From the NCBI RefSeq assembly GCF_001675045.1, contig NZ_LYPA01000076.1, positions 89,071-153,070 of the forward strand: a stretch of 64,000 nt of DNA, in the 5' to 3' direction. The translations under genes were made by a program, and so were the position numbers. Source of the DNA: Paenibacillus oryzae. Lineage in GTDB: Bacteria; Bacillota; Bacilli; Paenibacillales; Paenibacillaceae. The notes under the pieces were generated by a model. That model did no database searches and was not told the DNA's origin. It saw nothing but the letters and a program-made list of their open reading frames with translations. Shown piece by piece: positions 49,220 to 57,604 of the stretch. Positions within the stretch are counted from its first letter, which is position 1. Every line of letters starts with the position of its first letter.

Positions 49220-50291
49220 GCTGCCTTTTGAGAAGCCCATTGTGGAGCTTCGTCAGAAAATCAAGGAGCTGAAAAGCCTGAGCGTAGGCAAGGGAATCGA
49301 TTTCTCCGAGGAGATTTTACGGTTGGAGGAGCGCTGCAAGCAGCTGGAGGAAGAGCTCTACAGCGAGCTGACCCCCGCTCAGAAAATGCATTTGGCCCGC
49401 CATCATCAGCGGCCAACCTCTCTGGACTTTATCGGTTCCATATTTACCGACTTTATCGAGCTGCACGGCGACCGTCTGTTTGCGGACGATCTGGCCGTTG
49501 TAGGCGGCTTGGCGAAGCTGAACGGAATACCCGTGACTGTTATCGGCCATCAGCGGGGCAAGGATACCCGGGACAATATTGCCCGATTCTTTGGCAGTCC
49601 GCATCCGGAAGGCTTACGCAAGGCGCTTCGTCTCATGCAGCAGGCTAACAAGTTTGGTCGTCCCATTATTACGTTTATTGATACAAAGGGCGCTTATCCC
49701 GGCAATACGGCCGAGGAACGCGGCCAATCGGAAGCTATAGCACGCAACCTGCGCGAAATGGCGGGTTTTGGCGTGCCTATCGTCTGCGTTGTTATTGGCG
49801 AAGGAGGCAGCGGCGGTGCGCTTGCGCTTGGCGTAGGCAACCGGGTGCTCATGCTGGAAAACGCCATTTATTCCGCAATTTCTCCAAATGGAGCGGCCTC
49901 CATCCTATGGAAGGATGCTTCACGCGCGGATCAGGCTGCGGAAGCGATGAAGATTACAGCCAAGGATTTGCTTGCATTTGGCGTCATCGAGGAAATCATT
50001 CCGGAGCCGCAAGGCGGCGCGCATCGTGATCTCGAGGTTCAGGCTGAGTCCATCAAGACGGCAGTAACGCGTCATCTGGAGGAGCTGCTTGCCATGAACG
50101 CAACTGAATTAATAGAGGACCGTTATCAGAAGTTCCGCAAAATCGGAGAGTTTCAATTTGTGTCTGCGGAAAAGGCCTCAGAACCTCCGGCCCTGGAAGC
50201 TGAAGCGGTAACTCTGGATGAAGCCAGCCTAAAGAAAAACTCCGGTGAAACGTTGGAGCAGGATAAGGAAGCCGCGCCTCAAATAAACTAA
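49209..50291 (+). CDS. accA: Acetyl-CoA carboxylase carboxyltransferase subunit alpha
   Basis: The product is 360 aa from ATG 49209 (AAAAAGGAGG eight nt upstream). The family core has HPRRPT-like ARHHQRPTSLDFI, GDRLFADD, TFIDTKGAYPG and EGGSGGALALGVG, plus ENAIYSAISPNGAASILW. About 40 residues longer than usual at the C-terminus: after the normal end near 318 comes an acidic, Glu/Ala-rich tail (SEPPALEAEAVTLDEAS) with no known role. Partner of AccD. In Bacillus, pfkA follows; here a 192-bp gap precedes pyk with no pfkA. Confidence 0.95.
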   Translation: MPNELPFEKPIVELRQKIKELKSLSVGKGIDFSEEILRLEERCKQLEEELYSELTPAQKMHLARHHQRPTSLDFIGSIFTDFIELHGDRLFADDLAVVGGLAKLNGIPVTVIGHQRGKDTRDNIARFFGSPHPEGLRKALRLMQQANKFGRPIITFIDTKGAYPGNTAEERGQSEAIARNLREMAGFGVPIVCVVIGEGGSGGALALGVGNRVLMLENAIYSAISPNGAASILWKDASRADQAAEAMKITAKDLLAFGVIEEIIPEPQGGAHRDLEVQAESIKTAVTRHLEELLAMNATELIEDRYQKFRKIGEFQFVSAEKASEPPALEAEAVTLDEASLKKNSGETLEQDKEAAPQIN

Positions 50292-50483
50292 GGCGTATTT
50301 GCCTTAAACGTGTTTTCGGATTTTTGGATGTACGACAGGATTTGGTTTTGCATACACTCGTCAAGCCGGCAAAAGGACAAGTTCCGGCTGGCGTGCATGT
50401 ATAGATAGCTTCAATACTTGCAACAATTAGGCAATGAGGGTTAAGCAGTAGACAATTTATGCATCAGACGGAGGAAATGAAAA

Positions 50484-52238
50484 ATGCGCAAAACAAAAAT
50501 CGTATGTACTATCGGTCCTTCCAGCGAGTCGCTGGAAAACACCAAAAAACTGATCCAAGCGGGCATGAACGTGGCGCGTCTCAACTTCTCCCACGGAGAC
50601 TTTGAGGAGCATGGCAACCGGATCAAGAACATCCGTCAAGCAAATGTTGAATTGGGTACTTCAGTAGCGATCCTGCTGGATACGAAAGGTCCCGAGATCC
50701 GTCTGGGCAAACTGAAGGAAGAGCCGATTGAACTGGTTCAGGGCGAAACAATTACGCTGACAACAGAAGAAATTTTGGGCGATCGCAGCCGCATTCCGGT
50801 TACATACAGCAATTTGCCTAACGACCTTACCGTTGGTTCGACGGTACTGATCGACGACGGCTTGATCGGCCTGACGGTTGAAAGCATTGACGGTACTGAA
50901 ATTCATTGCCGCATCGTCAATAACGGTCCCATCAAAAGCAAAAAAGGCGTTAACGTTCCCGGCGTAAAAATTTCCTTGCCTGGCATTACGGAAAAGGATG
51001 CAGGGGATATCGTGTTTGGCATAGAGCAAGGCATTGATTTTATCGCAGCTTCCTTTGTCCGCAAAGCAAGCGACGTGCTGGAAATCCGCGAGCTTCTTGA
51101 GAAGCATAACGGCGGCCATATCCAAATCATCTCCAAAATCGAAAACCAGGAAGGCGTAGACAACCTGGACGAAATTTTGGAGGTTTCCGACGGATTGATG
51201 GTAGCGCGCGGCGATCTGGGCGTTGAAATTCCGGCAGAAGAGGTTCCGCTGGTTCAAAAAATGATGATCAAAAAATGTAACCATGCCGGTAAACCGGTTA
51301 TTACAGCAACTCAAATGCTGGACTCCATGCAGCGCAACCCGCGTCCGACTCGCGCAGAAGCAAGCGACGTTGCCAACGCTATTTTTGACGGCACGGATGC
51401 TATTATGCTTTCCGGCGAAACGGCTGCAGGCAAATACCCTGTGGAATCGGTACAAACGATGTCCCGTATTGCTGAACGTACAGAGCAGGCATTGGAATAC
51501 CGTGAAATTTTCACAAGACAAGCCAATGCTCAAAAAACAAGCGTAACGGAAGCGGTCAGCCAGGCTGTTGCCAACTCCGCGCTTGATTTGAACGCTAAAG
51601 CGATTATTACATCGACGCAAAGCGGCTTTACGGCACGCGTTGTATCCAAATACCGTCCAAAAGCTCCGATTATCGCTGTTACGCCTGACGAATCTGTTAT
51701 GCGCCGTTTGGCTTTGGGCTGGGGCGTATTCCCGGTTAAAGGACAAGACGCCAATACGACCGACGAAATGTTCGAGCATGCCGTTAAAGGCGCATTGGGT
51801 ACAGGCTTGCTTAGCCTTGGCGACACGGTTGTGATTACGGCAGGCGTGCCAATCGGCCGCGCAGGCACAACAAACCTGATTAAAATTCATCATGTCGGCG
51901 AATTGCTTGCGCAAGGTCAAGGCATCGGCAGCCAAAACGTAACAGGCAAGCTGGTTGTAGCCCGTACGCCGCAAGAAGCAAATGAAAAGGTTCAGCCTGG
52001 CGATATCCTTGTTACGGTTTCCACTGACAAGGAATATATGCCTGCTTTTGAAAAGGCCGGCGCTGTTGTAACGGAGCAAGGCGGCATTACTAGCCATGCA
52101 GCCGTTTGCGGCTTGAACCTGGGCATCCCGGTTGTGCTTGGCGTTGCCAATGCGCTTGAAACGCTGAAGGATGGCATGGAAGTCACTATTTATGGAGAAA
52201 CCGGCGTTATTTATTCCGGTCAATCCAGAGTATTTTAA
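50484..52238 (+). CDS. pyk: Pyruvate kinase with C-terminal PEP-utiliser domain
   Basis: This 584-aa enzyme converts PEP and ADP to pyruvate and ATP. Active-site stretch IQIISKIENQEGVDN with the catalytic Lys, the MVARGDLGVEIP site and the SGETAAGKYP signature are visible (about 215-345), within a TIM barrel interrupted by the B domain. Residues about 475-584 form the extra PEP-utiliser-like domain (GGITSHAAVCGLNLGIPVV) found in Bacillus-type enzymes. RBS GGAGG nine nt before ATG. Strong terminator follows. Confidence 0.96.
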   Translation: MRKTKIVCTIGPSSESLENTKKLIQAGMNVARLNFSHGDFEEHGNRIKNIRQANVELGTSVAILLDTKGPEIRLGKLKEEPIELVQGETITLTTEEILGDRSRIPVTYSNLPNDLTVGSTVLIDDGLIGLTVESIDGTEIHCRIVNNGPIKSKKGVNVPGVKISLPGITEKDAGDIVFGIEQGIDFIAASFVRKASDVLEIRELLEKHNGGHIQIISKIENQEGVDNLDEILEVSDGLMVARGDLGVEIPAEEVPLVQKMMIKKCNHAGKPVITATQMLDSMQRNPRPTRAEASDVANAIFDGTDAIMLSGETAAGKYPVESVQTMSRIAERTEQALEYREIFTRQANAQKTSVTEAVSQAVANSALDLNAKAIITSTQSGFTARVVSKYRPKAPIIAVTPDESVMRRLALGWGVFPVKGQDANTTDEMFEHAVKGALGTGLLSLGDTVVITAGVPIGRAGTTNLIKIHHVGELLAQGQGIGSQNVTGKLVVARTPQEANEKVQPGDILVTVSTDKEYMPAFEKAGAVVTEQGGITSHAAVCGLNLGIPVVLGVANALETLKDGMEVTIYGETGVIYSGQSRVF

Positions 52239-52274
52239 TGAGCTGTAACCACCCCTAAATAAAGAGGCAAATTC

Positions 52275-52315
52275 AAGCGATGGTGATCCTTCACCGTCGC
52301 TTTTTGCAAATGGAA
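52275..52315 (+). terminator. pyk terminator
   Basis: AAGCGA-GGTG pairs with CACC-TCGCTT around a 6-nt loop, followed by TTTTT. Confidence 0.9.
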
Positions 52316-52349
52316 GAACAAATAGAATGTGATTAAGGGAGAACGGGGT

Positions 52350-52814
52350 ATGCTAAACCTTAAAAACTGGTATTGTCATCCGCTGCGCGTCCGTTATCAG
52401 GAATGCGACAGCATGGGTGTTGTTTTTCATGCGAATTATGTAACCTGGTTTGAAATTGGCCGTACTGAATGGATAAGGCAGCGGGGCTATTCCTATAAGG
52501 CTATTGAAGAACATGGCTTGCTTCTGCCCGTAGTCGATTTGCAATGCTCGTATCTTGCCCCTGCCCGCTATGATGATATGGTGCTCGTATGTACGACCGT
52601 GGCGGAGGTGTCGCCGCTCAAGCTAACTTTTCAGTCTCAAATCCGTAAAGTAGCAGAGGGACAGTTTCAACCTTGTTTTGCCGAGGACGCAGAGCTTCCA
52701 GGCGAGCTACTAGTTGAAGGGGCGACGCGGCATGTATGGCTGAACAGCCAGTGGAAGCCGGTACGGCTGAGCAAGCAGCTGCCAGAGCTTTATGCGGCGA
52801 TAGGCGGTCAATAA
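52350..52814 (+). CDS. Acyl-CoA thioesterase, hotdog (YbgC/4HBT) family
   Basis: The product is 154 aa from ATG 52350 (AAGGGAG eight nt upstream). Motif ECDSMGVVFHANYVTWFE (about 18-35) holds the catalytic Asp and the Gly-Val-x-x-x-x-x-Y pattern of 4-hydroxybenzoyl-CoA thioesterase-like enzymes. It should hydrolyse short acyl-CoA esters. The C-terminal part has a slight insertion around 115-125 (EGQFQPCFAEDAELPGE). It forms a pair with fxsA, 17 bp apart. Confidence 0.9.
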   Translation: MLNLKNWYCHPLRVRYQECDSMGVVFHANYVTWFEIGRTEWIRQRGYSYKAIEEHGLLLPVVDLQCSYLAPARYDDMVLVCTTVAEVSPLKLTFQSQIRKVAEGQFQPCFAEDAELPGELLVEGATRHVWLNSQWKPVRLSKQLPELYAAIGGQ

Positions 52815-52831
52815 GAAGAGGGTGGAATAGA

Positions 52832-53224
52832 ATGGTAAAATGGATCGTTCCGGTTATTTTGTTACTTCCCATCATTGAAATTTGGGGCATTCTACAAGTC
52901 GGAGATTGGCTTGGCGGCTGGAATACCTTTTTGTTGTTGCTTGTGACAAGCGGTTTGGGTGCTTATTTTGCCCGCCTGGAGGGAAGGAAGGTATGGCAGG
53001 AGGTTCAGCGCCAGACCCAGCAAGGCATTATGCCGGGCCGCTCTTTAATTGACGGTCTTTGCGTGCTTGTTGGCGGGATTCTCCTGCTGCTGCCCGGATT
53101 TTTCTCCGATATAGCCGGATTATTGCTATTGCTGCCGCCAACGAGGCCCATTTTTAAAGGGTTGATCCTGAAGTGGCTTGAAAAAGTGATGAAAAATGGG
53201 AATTATTCTATTCGCCGATATTAA
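52832..53224 (+). CDS. fxsA: FxsA family membrane protein
   Basis: The product is 130 aa from ATG 52832. Membrane segments at about 4-20, 27-45 and 75-100 (WIVPVILLLPIIEIWGIL; FLLLLVTSGLGAYFARLEG; GGILLLLPGFFSDIAGLLLLLPPTR) match FxsA, whose E. coli member relieves exclusion of phage T7 by the F plasmid when overproduced. Bacillus has the homologue YtzA at the same place after pyk. Cellular role not known. Confidence 0.9.
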   Translation: MVKWIVPVILLLPIIEIWGILQVGDWLGGWNTFLLLLVTSGLGAYFARLEGRKVWQEVQRQTQQGIMPGRSLIDGLCVLVGGILLLLPGFFSDIAGLLLLLPPTRPIFKGLILKWLEKVMKNGNYSIRRY

Positions 53225-53353
53225 AAAGGCAAGCCTAATTTTTACATTGTCTTAATATTTATTTGATATGATGATAAACAATGGCCTGTACAATGGGACA
53301 GACAAGTCGTTTATTTTCCGCTGTTGTTTATATGTGTTTCTAGGAGGAACATG

Positions 53354-55423
53354 ATGATTAAGCATATGTCCCATTACGTTAACCGTGACCTAAGCTGGAT
53401 CGAGTTTAACCGGAGAGTGCTGGAGGAAGCGCAGGATATTCAAAATCCGCTGCTGGAGCGCGCCAAGTTTTTATCCATTGTGTCAAGCAACCTGGACGAA
53501 TTTATGAGCGTTCGGGTAGCCGGCATTCAGGATCAGATGCGTGCCGGATTAGCGAAAACCGATTTTTCAGGCTATACGCCGGCAGGCTTGTGGAAGAGGC
53601 TGATCAAGCGAACAACCACGATGGTGGGAGAGCAATATCGCACTTATCGGGAAATTATCAGGGCGCTTGCCAAGGAAGGCATTTGCATGCGTACGCTGGA
53701 TGAGCTTAACGCATCTCAGAGCCATGCAATGAGCGACTATTTTCATGAAATTGTATTTCCGGTTTTGACGCCTATGGCCGTCGATCAGAGCCGTCCGTTT
53801 CCGCTTGTTCATACCAAAGAGCTGTATCTGGCGGTTTTGCTGCAGCGTGAAGAAGCTGAGGAAAACGATGAGCCGTTGTTTGCCATTGTGCAGGTGCCGT
53901 CGATTTTACCACGGTTTGTACCTATACCCGGCAGAACCAATAGCAAAAAGCAGGAGTTTGTTTTGCTTGAGGATTTGATCGAACGTTATATCAACACCTT
54001 GTTTAACGGCTATACGCCGTTTGCCGTAAATCCGTTCCGATTGACCCGCAACGCGGATCTGACGCTGAATGAAGAAGGCGCGGAGGATCTGCTGGAGGAA
54101 ATCGAGAAGGAGCTGCGCCGCCGCAGATGGGGCATCCCCGTTCGGCTGGAGGTTGGCAAGGGCATGCATCCTTATGCTTTGGATACCTTGCTTGAGGAGC
54201 TGGAGATTCAGGATAATTTGTTTGAAATCGACGGGCCGCTGGATCTCAGCTTTTTGATGCGTTTTTCGGGCAGCCTGCCTGGACATGATAATTTACGTTA
54301 TGAGCGGCTGGAGCCTGTTTATCCGCGCGAGTTTGACGAAACGGACGATATGTTTGAGGTTATGAGAGAGAGAGATGTTTTGCTCTATCATCCTTACGAA
54401 TCCTTTGAGGCTGTAACCGATTTTCTGATGCAAGCCTCGTATGATCCCGACGTATTAGCGATCAAAATGACGCTTTACCGGGTTAGCGGGCAGTCTGCGC
54501 TTGTGCAGGCGTTAGCCAATGCAGCCGAGTCCGGCAAGCAGGTGACGGTTGTAGTCGAGCTGAAGGCCAGGTTTGACGAGGAGCGTAATATTGCATGGGC
54601 AAGACAGCTGGAGAAAGCGGGCTGTCATGTGGTATACGGTCTTGTCGGCTTGAAAACCCATGCCAAAATATTGCTGGTCGTCCGGCGAGAGCAAGGAACG
54701 CTGCGTCGTTACGTTCATGTAGGCACCGGCAACTACAATGACAATACAGCGATGTTGTATACAGATATTGGCCTTTTTACCTCTCATCCCGTCATTGGGG
54801 CTGATGCTTCCGCATTGTTCAACGAGGTTACAGGGTATTCCTCGCCGTATGACTGGAAGGCATTTGGCGTAGCGCCAACGGATTTGAAGGAAAAGCTGTA
54901 CCGGCTTATTGACCGTGAGCGCGACAATGCTCTCGCAGGAAAGCCTGCGCGAATAATTGCCAAAATGAACAGCCTGTCCAATCAGGAGATGATCGACAAG
55001 CTGTATGAAGCTTCGCAAGCCGGCGTTAAGATCAATTTAATCGTCAGAGGCGTTTGCTGTCTTAGACCGGGCGTTGCTGGACGCAGCGAAAATATTAAGG
55101 TCATCAGCATTGTTGACCGATTCCTGGAGCATTCCAGAGTGATGTATTTTTATAACAATGGAAATGAAGAGGTTTACTTATCGAGCGCGGATTGGATGAC
55201 TCGAAATCTGATGAAGCGGATTGAGCTGATGTGCCCCGTTTTTGACCCCGCGCTGCGCGATATTTTGATCACCATGCTGAACCTGAATCTGGAGGATAAC
55301 GTCAAGGCTCGGGAGCTGAAGCCAAACGGCTTGTACGAAAAGGTAACCGGAGCGCCAGAAGCCAAACCGTTCCGCAGCCAGTTCGAGGCCAAAGTTATTT
55401 CCTTGTGGAAGGGTCATGGTTGA
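53354..55423 (+). CDS. ppk: Polyphosphate kinase
   Basis: The product is 689 aa from ATG 53354 (AGGAGG six nt upstream; the adjacent ATG 53351 is closer). PPK1 family: N-terminal SHYVNRDLSWIEFNRRVLEEA, the two phosphohistidine regions LKTHAKILLVVRRE (about 440) and YVHVGTGNYNDNTAMLYTD, and the active-site Arg/Lys residues (RFDEERNIAWARQLEKAG). It polymerises inorganic polyphosphate from ATP at the membrane. No ppx gene is adjacent. Ends with a strong terminator that also marks the edge of the acquired patch. Confidence 0.94.
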   Translation: MIKHMSHYVNRDLSWIEFNRRVLEEAQDIQNPLLERAKFLSIVSSNLDEFMSVRVAGIQDQMRAGLAKTDFSGYTPAGLWKRLIKRTTTMVGEQYRTYREIIRALAKEGICMRTLDELNASQSHAMSDYFHEIVFPVLTPMAVDQSRPFPLVHTKELYLAVLLQREEAEENDEPLFAIVQVPSILPRFVPIPGRTNSKKQEFVLLEDLIERYINTLFNGYTPFAVNPFRLTRNADLTLNEEGAEDLLEEIEKELRRRRWGIPVRLEVGKGMHPYALDTLLEELEIQDNLFEIDGPLDLSFLMRFSGSLPGHDNLRYERLEPVYPREFDETDDMFEVMRERDVLLYHPYESFEAVTDFLMQASYDPDVLAIKMTLYRVSGQSALVQALANAAESGKQVTVVVELKARFDEERNIAWARQLEKAGCHVVYGLVGLKTHAKILLVVRREQGTLRRYVHVGTGNYNDNTAMLYTDIGLFTSHPVIGADASALFNEVTGYSSPYDWKAFGVAPTDLKEKLYRLIDRERDNALAGKPARIIAKMNSLSNQEMIDKLYEASQAGVKINLIVRGVCCLRPGVAGRSENIKVISIVDRFLEHSRVMYFYNNGNEEVYLSSADWMTRNLMKRIELMCPVFDPALRDILITMLNLNLEDNVKARELKPNGLYEKVTGAPEAKPFRSQFEAKVISLWKGHG

Positions 55424-55458
55424 ATAGAGCAGGTCAATGGTTATTGTGATCGCAAAAT

Positions 55459-55508
55459 AAAACCTTTAAACCAGAGACGGCAATTGCCGCTGGTTTAAAG
55501 GTTTTTTG
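55459..55508 (+). terminator. ppk terminator
   Basis: AAAACCTTTAAACCAG pairs with CTGGTTTAAAGGTTTT, with an inner GGCAATTGCC palindrome, ending in six T. Confidence 0.92.
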
Positions 55509-55550
55509 TCTTGGCTTGGTGGCGAGACAGGATTATTTAGGGAAAAATAA

Positions 55551-55676
55551 CGTCCGACTGTAAACTATCTGGTATGGTTTGTCGATCATAAAGATAAAAA
55601 ATATATTGGAATAGATCCCAATTATTATAACAAGATTGAAATTTGTATTCACTCTCGGGCAAAGATTATGAAATAA
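55551..55676 (+). pseudogene. C-terminal remnant of an unknown gene
   Basis: An open stretch of 41 codons from 55551 to a TAA at 55674-55676 reads like real protein (VNYLVWFVDHKDKKYIGIDP, then YYNKIEICIHSRAKIMK), AT-rich as the following genes. No start codon or ribosome binding site is upstream. It looks like the 3' end of a gene whose front has been lost. Family not recognised. Confidence 0.35.
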
Positions 55677-56099
55677 GCTTGTTTATTATTGGCTCAAAGC
55701 AGAATCAGCACTTGACTCACGGATGCCTGGCACGCATAGACGCAGGTACTGCATCACATATTGTATTACGTATTGGCTCTGCCTGCTAAATCTTCATGGT
55801 TGTTGTCATTTGTATGAATTTGCGTATAAAAGTTGAGTTTCTGAAAGCCATTAGGGTCGTTTTGTACGATAAATCGTACAACATTACCCATTTAGAGGGA
55901 ATGAGCCTTATATTTGTACGATATTTCGTACAAGTTGTATTCATTGCGGTGCATGAAAATGGTATTTGAGTGAATTATCGAACAAAGCCTTCTTGTTGTT
56001 TACGTGTGGATTTGTAACGGACTGTTTTTTTAACATGTAAACACTAATTATTAGATTGAGCCTTATTATTACGATGTCTTTTCATAAAGGGATGATCCA
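55677..56099. other. AT-rich gap upstream of the immunity-like genes
   Basis: No gene is visible. The gap holds two matched palindromes (55862-55881 and 55914-55933). The base composition is clearly AT-richer than the chromosome on either side. Confidence 0.6.
55862..55933 (+). promoter_or_regulatory. Two matched palindromic operator-like sites
   Basis: TTGTACGA-TAAA-TCGTACAA (55862-55881) and TTGTACGA-TATT-TCGTACAA (55914-55933) have identical 8-bp half-sites. The centres are 52 bp apart, close to five helical turns. This suggests a pair of sites for a dimeric repressor with DNA looping or cooperative binding. No regulator gene is adjacent. Confidence 0.6.
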
Positions 56100-56408
56100 A
56101 TGAAGATTTGGTCAATGCAAGTTGATGATTATAATATGACAGTTTGTTCTGAAGATCATAATCCAGCAGATTATTCGGCTAGTCTAGAAGGCCTTCCTGT
56201 TACAAACTGGAATACTGCTCAATTGAAAATATGGAAGAAAGGAAAGAATAGAGATTTTGTTGGTTTTCTTAATGGCGGAATGTTGGTTTTAAGTGATAAA
56301 GCAATAGAGGTTATAAAAGGATTTCTTGATCCAAATGTTCAATATTTAAATTGTGTAGTTAAGAATTATAGTACTAAGCTGACGTTAGTTAATGTCGTAA
56401 CAATATGA
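56100..56408 (+). pseudogene. Imm11/DUF1629-like immunity gene, internal deletion
   Basis: The 102-aa frame matches the N-terminal 90-100 residues of the next gene's family (LKIWKKGKNRDFVGFLNGGMLVLSDKAIEVIKGFL parallels VFKKGKYYDFPYFTSGIPIFSLKAIDLLKVFL), then stops. Directly at the break, 56398-56457 is identical over 60 bp to 57246-57305, the 3' end of the next gene, but in a different reading frame. So this looks like a paralogous copy that lost about 430 bp of its middle and now ends out of frame. It might still make the 102-aa N-terminal domain. Confidence 0.7.
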
Positions 56409-56499
56409 TTCCAACTTTGTCAACATTCAAATGGCATGTCGCTGAGCGATCAGATTTCTAAAAAAGGTATTAATATTAGCAATGTAAAACGGAGGAGTT

Positions 56500-57309
56500 A
56501 TGAAAGTTTGGAAATTAAGCACCCATAATCGAAATGTTGAATTAAATACTGTCAGAAACGATTATTATGAATATCAGGATAATTTTGATGGGAACCAAAT
56601 CCTTGATTTAGTAAAGCCACACCTAATGGTTTTTAAAAAAGGAAAGTATTATGATTTTCCTTATTTCACTAGTGGAATTCCAATTTTTAGCCTGAAAGCA
56701 ATCGATCTTTTAAAAGTATTTTTAGAAGACAATGTCCAATTTTTTGATTGCACGGTAGAGAATTACGAAATGCCTATAAAGATGCTTAATATAACAAATT
56801 TAATTGATGCAGTAGATTACTCACAATCTGTACCTTTTTTACTATTATGGAGAAAGTGGAGTGGCTTTAAAAAACTGAGCTTTTTGAAGACAAAGGTAAG
56901 TGAACAACATATTTTTAAAATTCCAGAGTCATACAAGACAAATGTGTATGTTTCAGATTACTTCCGTGATACGGTTCTGAACTCTAAGCTTAAAGGCTTT
57001 GTGTTTGATGAAGTATGGAACTCTGAAGATATAGACGAAACGGCTAATGCTAAACAAAGACAATACAAGAAAATGGTTGGGGATATTGAAAGGGAAAAGG
57101 GGGAAGAGTTGGATTGGGAAAATGCAATGAAGTTTGTTTTAAGTGGTAGCGCAATAAGATGTGCAGCTTGGAAAATACAGGCGAAAACGGATGTACTAAT
57201 GCTTGGGAATCTTAACCTTGATGCTGGGTACAGTTGGACTAAAGCTAACAATATGATTCCAACTTTGTCAACATTCAAATGGCATGTCGCTGAGCGATCA
57301 GATTTTTAG
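56500..57309 (+). CDS. Imm11/DUF1629-like immunity protein
   Basis: The product is 269 aa (CGGAGGAG site). Start MKVWKLS, then PHLMVFKKGKYYDFPYFTSG, PIFSLKAIDLLKVFL: the pattern of the DUF1629/Imm11 family. Such proteins are mostly predicted immunity factors next to polymorphic toxins. No toxin gene is present in this window, so this may be an orphan immunity gene, or the family may do something else here. AT-rich composition and the upstream broken paralogue point to acquisition and decay. Confidence lower for function than for the gene. Confidence 0.72.
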   Translation: MKVWKLSTHNRNVELNTVRNDYYEYQDNFDGNQILDLVKPHLMVFKKGKYYDFPYFTSGIPIFSLKAIDLLKVFLEDNVQFFDCTVENYEMPIKMLNITNLIDAVDYSQSVPFLLLWRKWSGFKKLSFLKTKVSEQHIFKIPESYKTNVYVSDYFRDTVLNSKLKGFVFDEVWNSEDIDETANAKQRQYKKMVGDIEREKGEELDWENAMKFVLSGSAIRCAAWKIQAKTDVLMLGNLNLDAGYSWTKANNMIPTLSTFKWHVAERSDF

Positions 57310-57374
57310 GTGCTTCACATTCGTTTATTTTGACAGCGAAAACAGCTCTTTTTTTTGGCATAAGGGAAATACAA

Positions 57375-57601
57375 CACGGGGCTGTCCGAAAAATCAAGCG
57401 GAACGAATAATAATTCAGAAGAGAGGACCGGAGGGGAAAGGGTGACTTGAGGGCGAGTTTTTTGTCCGCTTTAATCCACTAAAAAATATGATCGAAATAA
57501 AGGGGATAAAAATGTTTGAGCTTCCAAGACACCATTTTCCGGTAGGTACCGGTTTTGCTGAATCATTATTCACTGTAGCAGACTTTTCGGACAGTCCCGT
57601 G
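57375..57601. mobile_element. MITE-like element with 18-bp terminal inverted repeats
   Basis: Left end CACGGGGCTGTCCGAAAA (57375) and the complement of the right end (CACGGGACTGTCCGAAAA) differ at one base in 18. The 227-bp element has no gene. Its outer 40 bp match the 69-bp element at 62559-62627. Ends of the form GGGGCTGTCC are like those of IS1182-type transposons, so it may be a derivative moved by such a transposase (inference). No clear target duplication. It ends three bp from the stop of the 72-aa germination gene. Confidence 0.7.
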
Positions 57602-57604
57602 ACT

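Noticed and set aside
50661..52223. A 520-codon minus-strand frame opposite pyk
   Set aside because: Shadow of the biased codon use in the highly expressed pyruvate kinase gene. No ribosome binding site.
55700..55850. Possible tRNA or small RNA gene in the gap after ppk
   Set aside because: No cloverleaf or conserved T-loop sequence could be drawn.
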